This document shows positions 7,535 to 15,014 of a stretch of 18,082 bases of DNA, piece after piece. The stretch comes from HyVt-560 sp964577195 (GTDB lineage Bacteria; Pseudomonadota; Gammaproteobacteria; UWMA-0217), in assembly GCA_964577195.1 (NCBI GenBank), contig CAZNYF010000043.1:1-18082 (forward strand), given 5' to 3'. Within the stretch, counting starts at the first letter, position 1. Every line of letters starts with the position of its first letter. Made by a program: the position numbers and the translations under genes. The notes under the pieces are model-generated. The model ran no database searches. It saw only the letters and a program-made list of their open reading frames with translations, and was not told the origin of the DNA.

Positions 7535-8716
7535 TTAGACTTGCTGGCCGCAACACCAGCCGGAAGCCCAGGCCCATTGGAAATTGTAACCACCGAGGTG
7601 TCCGGTGACATCTATGGTTTCACCGATAAAATATAGCCCGGGTTGTTTTTTTGACTCAAATGTTTTGGATGAAAGCTCTGCGGTGTCAACGCCACCGGTA
7701 CAAACTTCTGCGGTGCGCATGCCTTCGGTGCCTGAGGGGGTAATTGCCCAGCTGTGCAAGGTGTCAGAAATCTTCTGTATTTTAATATCAGGCAGTTGCC
7801 CAATGGGGCTATCTTCAAATAAAGTTTCGCAGAATCGCTGTACCAGTTTTTTCGGTAGTTTTTCAGAAAGGCTTGTTTTAAGCATTTTATTGGGGTGATG
7901 TTGCTTTTCCTCAATGAGCCAAGTGAACAGATCCAACTCTGGCAACAGATTGATTCTCAGTGTATCTCCTTTTTTCCAATACGATGAAATTTGTAATATC
8001 GCTGGGCCTGAGAGGCCGCGATGCGTAAATAACATGCCTTCGGTAAATGACTGTTGATTACACTCAACGCAAACTTTTAAGGAAACACCTGCCAGGTCTT
8101 TCAATATTCCACTGAGATCTTTCTGCGCAAACGTAAACGGCACCAGGGCAGGGCGAAACGGAATGCTGTGCAGTCCAAATTGTTTTGCAACTTGCAGCCC
8201 AAAGTCTGTTGATCCCATGCGCGGTATGCTCGGCCCACCAGTTGCGATGATCAGTGATTGGCAGTCGTAATTTCCAGAATTGGTAGATACTGAAAATTCA
8301 GTTTTATGCATTATTTTTTCAACGCGGGTATCGGTTTGAATGGTGACATTATTTTTCTGGCATTGATGAAACAGCATGGTCGTTATCGCTTTGGCTTTAT
8401 CATCGCAAAACAATTGGCCCAAAGATTTTTCATGCCAATTAATTTCGTGGGAATCTACTAATGCAATAAAATCCCATTGTGTGAAGCGGGAGAGGGCGCT
8501 TTTGCAGAAATGCGGGTTGTTGGAAATATAAGCTTCTGGCTCGGTATAGAGGTTGGTGAAATTGCACCGACCGCCACCTGAGATGAGAATTTTTTTCCCT
8601 GCCTTATTGGCTTTCTCCAGTAATAAAACGGAACGTCCGTGTTTACCGGCTTCTATTGCGCATAAAAGCCCTGCGGCACCAGCGCCGATAATGATGACAT
8701 CGTATTGGGATTGCAT
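7535..8716 (-). CDS. HI0933/YhiN-type FAD-dependent oxidoreductase
   Basis: Flavoprotein of 393 residues in the HI0933 / YhiN family (aminoacetone oxidase-like, NAD(P)/FAD-dependent); the physiological substrate is unknown for most members. The N-terminal Rossmann motif is VIIIGAGAAGLLCAIEAGKHGRSVLLLEK (GxGxxG at residues 11-16, with Glu34 as the ribose-binding acid). The family block GKKILISGGGRCNFTN is at 40-55 (GGGRCN 47-52), a second dinucleotide motif is SLIIATGGPSIPRMGSTDFG, and the C-terminal FAD signature is FIGETIDVTGHLGGYNFQWAWASG. The ATG at 8716 places GxGxxG correctly near the N-terminus. It is co-directional with its neighbours but separated on both sides, with a REP-like repeat upstream, so it is probably transcribed alone. 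Confidence 0.92.
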   Translation of the reverse strand: MQSQYDVIIIGAGAAGLLCAIEAGKHGRSVLLLEKANKAGKKILISGGGRCNFTNLYTEPEAYISNNPHFCKSALSRFTQWDFIALVDSHEINWHEKSLGQLFCDDKAKAITTMLFHQCQKNNVTIQTDTRVEKIMHKTEFSVSTNSGNYDCQSLIIATGGPSIPRMGSTDFGLQVAKQFGLHSIPFRPALVPFTFAQKDLSGILKDLAGVSLKVCVECNQQSFTEGMLFTHRGLSGPAILQISSYWKKGDTLRINLLPELDLFTWLIEEKQHHPNKMLKTSLSEKLPKKLVQRFCETLFEDSPIGQLPDIKIQKISDTLHSWAITPSGTEGMRTAEVCTGGVDTAELSSKTFESKKQPGLYFIGETIDVTGHLGGYNFQWAWASGWCCGQQV

Positions 8717-8760
8717 TGATATAAGAATTAATAACAGTCTTTAAGCTGACGAATGAATTT

Positions 8761-8798
8761 GTAGGATGCGCTTCGCTGTCGTTCAGCACATGCTACGG
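8761..8798 (-). repeat. REP-like GTAG-hairpin repeat, copy B (inverted)
   Basis: The arms GTAGGATGCGCT (8761-8772) and AGCACATGCTAC (8785-8796) pair with 10 of 12 matches around a 12-base loop. Read on the minus strand the element matches copy A at 5093-5121 closely (CCGTAG, ATGTGCTGA, CGAAGCGCATC), with a small length difference in the loop. It lies 24 bases after the sucB stop and probably ends or stabilises the sucAB transcript. Confidence 0.7.
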
Positions 8799-8819
8799 CA
8801 CTGTACCGATTATTACTTA

Positions 8820-9968
8820 TTAGATATCCAGTAATAATCTTGTTGGGTCTTCGATGAGTTCTTTGATATTGACGAGAAATTGCACCGCAGTTTTACCGTC
8901 AATTAAGCGATGGTCATAGGATAAAGCCACAAACATCATGGGTCTGATTTCGATTTTATCATTGATGACGACAGCACGTTTTTCTATTTTGTGCATGCCG
9001 AGAATGCCGGATTGTGGAGGATTAATAATCGGCGTGGAAAGCATTGATCCGAATACGCCTCCATTAGAAACGGTGAAGGTGCCACCAGTGAGGTCGTCCA
9101 TGGTGAGTTTTCCATTCTGGGCTTTGGTGGATAAATCAACAATGGATTGTTCTATGCCTGCCATGCCGAGTTGATCGGCATTGCGAATAATAGGCACAAC
9201 CAGACCGCGTTTCGATGAGACTGCTACGCCAACATCAAAATAGCCGTGATAGATAATATCGCTGCCATCAATGGATGCATTGACGTCCGGGAAGTTTTTT
9301 AGCGCTTCACAGGTTGCCTGAATAAAGAAGGACATAAATCCAAGCCGCACATTGTGGCTGTGCTCGAATTGTTGTTTGTGCTGGTTACGAATATTGATCA
9401 CGGCTTGCATGTCGATTTCGTTAAAAGTGGTGAGTGTTGCTGAGGTTTGTTGCGCCTGTGCAAGTCGTTCTGCCATGCGTGCGCGTAGGCGAGTCATGGG
9501 GATGCGTTGCTGTTCACGGGTTCCGTAGATGCCGGTAACGCCACTAATTTCTGTCACCTTTTTGGCGACATCGTCTTGGGTGATATGGCCTTTTTTTCCG
9601 CTGCTGGTAATGTCACTTTCTTGCAGGTTATTTTTTAATAAATTCTGTCGAACAGAAGGTGAGGCGAAAGATTCGGTGGTGCTTGTGGTTTCAATGTCGT
9701 CTGTTTTAGTTGTTAAGATCTGAGTCGTTTCACTGGTATCAATTTTCCCCAGCAGCATCTCGCCGGTCACTGTGCTGCCTTCAGGTTGGAGTATTTCTTT
9801 GAGTATGCCGCTTTTTGGTGCAGGCACTTCCAGTACCACTTTATCGGTTTCCAGATCGACCAGGTTTTCATCTTCGATGACATGATCGCCGGGTTGTTTG
9901 TGCCAGGTGATGACCAGTGCATCAGCGACTGATTCGGGGAGTTGTGGTGTTTTAATTGAGGTGTTCAT
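8820..9968 (-). CDS. sucB: 2-oxoglutarate dehydrogenase E2, dihydrolipoyl succinyltransferase
   Basis: E2 core of the 2-oxoglutarate dehydrogenase complex in the TCA cycle; it transfers the succinyl group from lipoyl-lysine to CoA. 382 residues, slightly shorter than the roughly 405 of E. coli SucB. The lipoyl domain is at about 3-76 with DLETDKVVLEV (lipoyl Lys43). A Thr/Ser-rich linker follows, then the E3-binding domain at about 102-140 (SPSVRQNLLKNNLQESDITSSGKKGHITQDDV). The catalytic domain starts near RIPMTRLRARMAERL and ends with the active-site motif DHRLIDG (His353 and Asp357). The start ATG shares its A with the sucA stop (TAATG), indicating translational coupling. No lpd (E3) gene follows, so E3 must come from elsewhere. 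Confidence 0.95.
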   Translation of the reverse strand: MNTSIKTPQLPESVADALVITWHKQPGDHVIEDENLVDLETDKVVLEVPAPKSGILKEILQPEGSTVTGEMLLGKIDTSETTQILTTKTDDIETTSTTESFASPSVRQNLLKNNLQESDITSSGKKGHITQDDVAKKVTEISGVTGIYGTREQQRIPMTRLRARMAERLAQAQQTSATLTTFNEIDMQAVINIRNQHKQQFEHSHNVRLGFMSFFIQATCEALKNFPDVNASIDGSDIIYHGYFDVGVAVSSKRGLVVPIIRNADQLGMAGIEQSIVDLSTKAQNGKLTMDDLTGGTFTVSNGGVFGSMLSTPIINPPQSGILGMHKIEKRAVVINDKIEIRPMMFVALSYDHRLIDGKTAVQFLVNIKELIEDPTRLLLDI

Positions 9969-12807
9969 TATTGTAATCCCAGAGATGTTTCAATCACTGT
10001 TTGTTGTTGCTGGCGATGAATGCTTAAGTTGCCTACAGCGGGTGATGCTGATGCAGGTCGGGTGACGGCCTCTATCACGCTGTCCGCGCTTAATGTTTGT
10101 TTGAGATGATGTTGCTGACTGTACCATGCGCCCTGATTTAGCGGCTCTTCCTGACACCAAATGTATTTTTCTATATTTTTATAGCGATTAATGATTTTGC
10201 ATAATTGCTTGGCGGGAAAAGGGTAGAGTTGTTCGATTCGAATAATCGCAATGTGATTGAGCTTTTCACTGCGGCGTCGTTCCAGTAAATCGTAATAGAC
10301 TTTTCCTGTACAGAGAATGATGCGCGTGATTTTGGCTGGTTTTAATGCATCAATTTCATCAATTACTGACTGAAACTCTCCTTCTAAAAGTGACTCCATT
10401 TCGCTCACTGCAAGCGGATGTCGCAGCAGACTTTTGGGCGTCATGACAATTAAAGGTTTTCTGTACGGGCGAATCATTTGTCGACGCAGCATATGAAACA
10501 CCTGCGCCGGAGTGGATGGAATACACACTTGAATATTGTGTTGCGCGCAAAGCTGTAAGTAACGTTCCGGGCGAGCGGAAGAATGCTCTGGACCCTGGCC
10601 TTCAAACCCATGTGGAGGAACATCGTTAGCCCACACAGCCGCCCCCATTTTTGCTCGCCAGAGCTGATGAATTGATCAATGACGACTTGCGCGCCGTTGG
10701 CGAAATCACCGAATTGCGCTTCCCAAATAACCAGGGTATCCGGCTCGGTGGTCGCGTAGCCGTATTCAAAAGCCAACACGGCTTCTTCGGAAAGCAGTGA
10801 ATCGACAATGACAAACCGGCCTTGATTGGCTGCGATATGTTTTAGCGGCACATAGCATTTATCATCTACCTGTTCATGCAGCACAGCATGGCGGTGAGCA
10901 AAGGTGCCGCGGCCGCTGTCTTGTCCAGAGAGCCGCACTGAATGGCCTTCTGACACGAGTGATGCGTAGGCCATCAGTTCTGCAAATCCCCAATCCAAAG
11001 ATTGCTTGCCGGCAGTCATTTGTCGACGAGTTTCTATTAATTTAATGACGCGGGGGTGGAGCGGAAAATCATCAGGTGATTGCGTCAGCTTTTCGCCTAG
11101 TTGCTTAAACTGCTGCTGAGTAATTGATGTATTCGCCGGCGCTTCCCAGGTTGTACCAGCGAACTTTTGCCAATCAACAGGGTAGGGTTTTTGTGCGCCA
11201 TCATCCAGCGAATGCGGCACCACTGGATCGCCTTTTTCCAGTCGCTGCCGACTCATTGACTTCATCTCGTCAGCTTTTGATTTAGTGATGCTGTGAGACT
11301 CGATCAATTGGCGAGCGTATTTCTCGCGTGTGGTGGGAAGGTTGCGAATTTTCGCGTACATGTCCGGCTGGGTAACGGCGGGTTCATCCGCTTCATTGTG
11401 TCCCTGACGGCGATAGCAAACTAAATCAATCACCGCATCTTTAGCAAACTTCATGCGATATTCGAGCGCTAGTTGGGTGATGAAAACCACCGCTTCCGGA
11501 TCATCACCGTTGACATGAAAAATAGGTGCTTCAACCATTTTGACAACATCGGTGCAATAGGATGTGGAGCGGGCATCGCGCTTAAAACTGGTGGTAAACC
11601 CGATTTGGTTATTGATGATGATATGAATGGTGCCGCGTGTTTTAAAACCGCGCGTGTTCGACATATTCAGCGTTTCCATCACCACGCCCTGACCTGCAAA
11701 TGCAGCATCACCATGCATCACCACCGGCAATACCTGATTACCCGGGTTGTGCTCCCAGTGATCTTGACGTGCTCGCACTGCACCTTCGACCACCGGCCCA
11801 ACAATTTCAAGATGGGAGGGGTTAAAGGCCAACGCCAAATGCACCGGCCCACCAGGCGTATTCATATTGGAGGAGAAGCCCATGTGGTATTTCACATCAC
11901 CGGTTCGCCCCTCGTTGTTGACTACACCGGCTTCAAACTCCTGGAACAGCAACGAAGGTGATTTACCCAGAATATTTACCAGCACATTCAAACGCCCACG
12001 ATGTGCCATACCCAAAACTATTTCGCTAATGCCGCTTGCGCCGGCGCTTTGTATCAGCTCATCCAGCATTGGAATCAGGCTTTCGGCACCTTCGAGCGAG
12101 AAGCGTTTTTGTCCCACGTATTTGGTGTGTAAATATCGCTCCAAAACCTCTGCCGAGGTGAGGCGGTCGAGCAGATAACGCTGCTGGCTTTTGCTATATT
12201 CCGGCGTGGAACGAACGCTTTCCAGCTTCTGCTGAATCCAGCGTTTCTCATCCGTGCTGGGAATGTGCATGTACTCCACACCCACGCTGCCGCAATAGGT
12301 TTGCTGAATTTGAGCGATGATTGCAGCCAGTGGTAATTTATCGGGTGCGACCAATGAGCCCGTATTGAATACCGTATTAAGATCCGACCCGGACAGCTCA
12401 TGGTGGTCCAGTGTTAATTCAGAGACATCAACAGCCGACCCATCCTCAAGAGGATTAATTTGTGCTTTTTTGTGCCCCAAAAACCGGTAAGCATTGATCA
12501 GTTGAAGCACCCGTACTTGTTTCTGATCCCGGGTTCGAGCATTGGCCAATGGCTCCGAACAAGTAGTAGCGCTGGTTGGGGCAGGTTCGTAGTGCTGAAA
12601 ATGTGCTCGAATTGCTGATAGCGATTGTTCAGAAAGATTACCGTTTACTTTCGGTAAGGCTGAAAAATACTGCTGCCAATGCGGATCGATTTGTTCGGGG
12701 TCTTCCAGATATTGCTCGTAGAGAAACTCCAGATACAACGCGTTACCGCCGTAGAGTATTGACTCAGCGTTTTGCGCCTTCCATGAAATGAATTTATTTT
12801 TCTTCAC
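9968..12807 (-). pseudogene. sucA: 2-oxoglutarate dehydrogenase E1, sucA with one-base frameshift
   Basis: Thiamine-diphosphate-dependent E1 of the 2-oxoglutarate dehydrogenase complex. Joined over the frameshift it would be about 946 residues, the normal E1o length (about 933 in E. coli). Conserved blocks are intact: VEYMHIPSTDEKRWIQQKLE, MAHRGRLNVLVNILGKSP, HGDAAFAGQGVVMETLNMS, the ThDP-binding region INNQIGFTTS, FHVNGDDPEAV and CYRRQGHNEADEPAVTQP. The first frame runs from GTG at 12807 to about 10618, then reads out of frame to a stop at 10474. The second frame resumes PHGFEGQGPEHSSARPERYLQLCAQHN and is intact to TAA at 9968. Adding one C to the CC at 10614-10615 (minus strand) restores MFLPHGFEGQG. 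No slippery heptamer is visible. The lack of any further decay suggests a recent mutation or sequence error. An unmutated gene would be a normal CDS. Confidence 0.88.
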
Positions 12808-12851
12808 TACTAGTTTTGTAGTCCCTATCCAGTATTTTGCAAGTCCATCTT

Positions 12852-12857
12852 ATTATA
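12852..12857 (-). promoter_or_regulatory. possible -10 box for sucA
   Basis: The minus strand reads TATAAT at 12857-12852, 45 bases before the sucA GTG. No good -35 match was found at 16-18 bases; TTGTGC is present but 21 bases away. Weak support. Confidence 0.35.
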
Positions 12858-12947
12858 CGGGTTTGAGGAAGGCGTGGCGCACAAAGGCTTCGTTCGTCAT
12901 ACTCGTTGGTGAGAGACTTATGGTTCCGGGTAGTTACAATATTGAAT

Positions 12948-12973
12948 ATCTCCCCGGCGAGCGCAGGGGAGAT
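12948..12973. terminator. GC-rich hairpin downstream of cytochrome c4
   Basis: ATCTCCCC (12948-12955) and GGGGAGAT (12966-12973) form a perfect eight-pair stem with a ten-base loop. It lies about 50 bases after the cytochrome gene stop on the minus strand, between it and sucA. No U-run follows on that strand, so it could be a transcript-stabilising hairpin or a miniature repeat rather than an intrinsic terminator. Confidence 0.5.
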
Positions 12974-13025
12974 GGATTCCCACAATCAGTCAGGGAACTT
13001 ACATTTCAAATCAGGTGGGGAAGAA

Positions 13026-13637
13026 CTACTGACCCTTAGCGTAAAACTCAACCAATGCTTTAATCTTCGCATCATCCAGTTCGGCAAACTTCCTTTTCAT
13101 TTTCTTTGGCATATCGCGATCACCTGCCGCTAATTTTCCAAACTCTGCACTGAGATATTCCTTCCACTGCCCTGCCAGTAGAGGGGCGTCATCGTCTGCA
13201 GATGAGCCACCTTCTGAATGACATTTTTCACAGTTTGCTTCATGAATCTTTGCACCTTTGGCAGCAAGTGCCGCATCAATTGACTGCTTCGCAGTTTTAA
13301 ATTTCTGTCCGGCATAGTAGTTGGCAATTTTCTCAACATCGGCTTCGCTTAGTGCTTTCGCTATGGTATTCATATCTGACTCATCACCGTTACTTGGCTT
13401 GTATTTGTCGCCTTTACGATCATCGTTTTTATATTGCTCGAATGAATCCATAGTGGCAGAAGCAGGAAACCCGGCAATGGAAGGCACTTTAGGATCAGTG
13501 CTATTGCCGTCTGCACCATGACAGCTACTGCACTTGTCTTTTGCTAATGCTGCGCCGTCAGCAAACGCAGGAGAAGTTAAAGCAAGTCCAGAAAGGGCGA
13601 GGATTGAAACAAATGTTGTCAGTTTACGCATATACAT
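13026..13637 (-). CDS. diheme cytochrome c4
   Basis: Periplasmic diheme cytochrome c of 203 residues, the usual c4 size, which carries electrons to terminal oxidases. Signal peptide: MYMRKLTTFVSILALSGLALTSPAFA, predicted cleavage after Ala26. Two similar domains each carry one heme motif: CSSCH (36-40) in the first and CEKCH (136-140) in the second. Likely axial methionines are Met89 (ESDMNTIAKALSEADVEKIANYYAGQ) and Met176 or Met180 (RDMPKKM). The segment LSEADVEKIANYYAGQ is a c4 hallmark. Start could be 13637 or the second Met at 13631; both give a good signal peptide. A near-consensus sigma70 promoter lies just upstream. A flavocytochrome c subunit is an alternative family, but no flavoprotein partner is present. 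Confidence 0.9.
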   Translation of the reverse strand: MYMRKLTTFVSILALSGLALTSPAFADGAALAKDKCSSCHGADGNSTDPKVPSIAGFPASATMDSFEQYKNDDRKGDKYKPSNGDESDMNTIAKALSEADVEKIANYYAGQKFKTAKQSIDAALAAKGAKIHEANCEKCHSEGGSSADDDAPLLAGQWKEYLSAEFGKLAAGDRDMPKKMKRKFAELDDAKIKALVEFYAKGQ

Positions 13638-13663
13638 CTCAGAGGTGTCTTTGGGGGGTAGTG

Positions 13664-13692
13664 ATTCTAATGTTGCTCGACAGTTCTGACAA
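13664..13692 (-). promoter_or_regulatory. sigma70-type promoter of the cytochrome c4 gene
   Basis: On the minus strand the -35 is TTGTCA (13692-13687, five of six matches), the spacer is 17 bases, and the -10 is TAGAAT (13669-13664, five of six). This would start transcription about 20 bases upstream of the ATG at 13637, giving a short leader. Confidence 0.65.
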
Positions 13693-14004
13693 GTTTATGA
13701 ATTTTTAAAAAAAATAGGCCTTTAGGTAATGAAAGCTCCTCTGATAAAATACGATAAAGTAAAAAGTCACTATGCATCAACTACACACCCTAATAGTAAT
13801 TGCTCGAGTAGTTGAGAGGTTAAAATAATGTTTCGATCCCTCAGTTCAATATCGCCATTTTCTTTGAGTTTGCTCAGATTTTACTAACAATTTCGCGAGA
13901 GGAGCCAATCATTAAAGAGAACTCTTTTGTGTCCCCAAAACTCCTAGTTCCATTATCCAAATGGCTAATGAAACGCCCTATGCGGAGGCGGCATGCAGGG
14001 TGTT

Positions 14005-14033
14005 GTGGGGGCTGGAGGTTAGAGACCTCCGGC
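14005..14033 (+). repeat. REP-like GTGG hairpin next to RAYT
   Basis: GTGG at 14005-14008 precedes GCTGGAGGT (14011-14019), a five-base loop TAGAG, and ACCTCCGGC (14025-14033). The stem is nine pairs with one T-G wobble. GTGG/GTAG at the foot of a hairpin is the RAYT recognition signature, and the site lies about 70 bases beyond the transposase stop. Its sequence differs from the repeats at 5093 and 8761. Confidence 0.55.
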
Positions 14034-14084
14034 TACCCGATTAGCCGATTCTTGAATCTTTAACTGCTGCTAGAAGGAAATCTC

Positions 14085-15000
14085 AGGGTCGAGGTCTTGC
14101 ATCAAGCACCTTCCTCACGTGACTTTACCGCTCTACTCACGGTGGAGTAATGAACTCTAAAGTCTTGGGATATCTCCTTCATCGTATAGTCTCCTGATTG
14201 GTACGCCTCTGCCATAGCCTGTTTTTTGTCAGGGTATTTATCTTGATACCAGCTCAATGGGTTCGCCATCGGCCGGCGTTGCAAACGATTGATTTCATCG
14301 AGTTGATCTTTCTTTGAATCATCCAACTTACTCTTCATGCTATTGATAAAAGACTCATCACCTAAATACACTTGGTTTTTCAGCGCTTCCCATATTGGGG
14401 GCAACCCAATACCTGCACGAACAAAGTCAATATATTTTGCAATTGCCCGTTTACGCTGTTTGCCAAAACAGGCAAGTAACCAGTCTGTTTCCAACCATCC
14501 AGGCTTTGCTGACTTTCCGATCATTGACTGATAACTACTCCACGGCCAATCTTCCGTGTCTTTTACCATTCCCGCTCTAACGGGGTTGAGTACCACATAA
14601 CGAGATAGCTCTAATAAATAGGCGTCTTGCTGTACTAATATGGCCTTAAAACGCCCTTGATATACGTGCCCGACTTGGCCGTGCTTTCGATTGCTTTTTT
14701 GAGTAAAAACTCCATTGAGCTGGCGCATACCTTTTGACAGGTTGCCCTCTGCTGTTTCTACTAAAATATGGTAGTGATTATCCATCTGGCACCAAGCATG
14801 GCAGCGCCAGTTAAACCTCGAACAGACTTGAGAGAATATCTCCAGCCAAATTAACCTGTCTTCATCATCATGATAGATGTTTTCCCTTCGGTCGCCCCGC
14901 GAAGTGACATGATAAAGCGCTCCTGCATATTCGATTCTTAGTGGTCTAGCCATAAGTGACAGGGTATCTTGGCTGGTGTGTTATTACAAGACCTGACCCC
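14085..15000 (-). mobile_element. RAYT transposase unit bounded by inverted motifs
   Basis: The transposase gene is bracketed by related motifs in opposite orientation: AGGGTCGAGGTCTTGC at 14085-14100 (plus strand) and GGGGTCAGGTCTTG at 15000-14987 (minus strand). They differ mainly by one extra G. The right motif begins 14 bases after the stop of the neighbouring NOV gene. RAYTs are usually flanked by inverted REP sequences that they recognise, so these are candidate unit ends. The exact boundaries and whether the unit still moves are not shown by the sequence. Confidence 0.55.
14102..14953 (-). CDS. RAYT (REP-associated tyrosine transposase), Y1 HUH family
   Basis: Single-strand HUH endonuclease of the IS200/IS605-like Y1 family, domesticated as a REP-associated tyrosine transposase; 283 residues. 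The N-terminus MARPLRIEYAGALYHVTSRGD is typical of this group. The HUH motif is NHYHIL (His60, His62), and the candidate catalytic tyrosine is Tyr119 in SRYVVLNPVRAGMV, the position corresponding to the known tyrosine of E. coli RayT. After WPWSSYQSMIG comes a C-terminal extension ending in a helix-turn-helix-like segment (about 240-275, TMKEISQDFRVHYSTVSRAVKS), probably for DNA recognition. All catalytic residues are present, so it may be active. ATG at 14953 gives the canonical N-terminus; the ribosome-binding site is weak. Confidence 0.92.
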   Translation of the reverse strand: MARPLRIEYAGALYHVTSRGDRRENIYHDDEDRLIWLEIFSQVCSRFNWRCHAWCQMDNHYHILVETAEGNLSKGMRQLNGVFTQKSNRKHGQVGHVYQGRFKAILVQQDAYLLELSRYVVLNPVRAGMVKDTEDWPWSSYQSMIGKSAKPGWLETDWLLACFGKQRKRAIAKYIDFVRAGIGLPPIWEALKNQVYLGDESFINSMKSKLDDSKKDQLDEINRLQRRPMANPLSWYQDKYPDKKQAMAEAYQSGDYTMKEISQDFRVHYSTVSRAVKSREEGA

Positions 15001-15014
15001 GTATTTGCATACTA

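Larger units (their letters stand above)
13638..14101. other. 464-base non-coding stretch, cytochrome promoter to RAYT
   Basis: No gene is supported here. Beyond the cytochrome c4 promoter it holds a small perfect dyad AAAGAG-AA-CTCTTT (13914-13927), a REP-like hairpin (14005-14033), GATTC-TT-GAATC (14047-14058) and the left boundary motif of the RAYT unit (14085-14100). The longest start-to-stop run that caught my eye (from about 13828) is 19 codons and has no coding features. Confidence 0.6.

Noticed and set aside
10600..10630. Programmed ribosomal frameshift in sucA
   Set aside because: No slippery heptamer or obvious stimulatory structure is visible, and E1o is not known to use frameshifting.
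11473..11961. 162-codon open frame on the plus strand inside sucA
   Set aside because: It is antisense to conserved E1o sequence, has no recognisable domain, and arises as a shadow of the real gene.
12794..12985. 63-codon minus-strand frame before sucA
   Set aside because: It spans the GC hairpin and candidate promoter and overlaps the sucA start; no domain is visible.
13828..13887. Small open frame of 19 codons in the spacer
   Set aside because: Too short, with no ribosome-binding site and no recognisable features.
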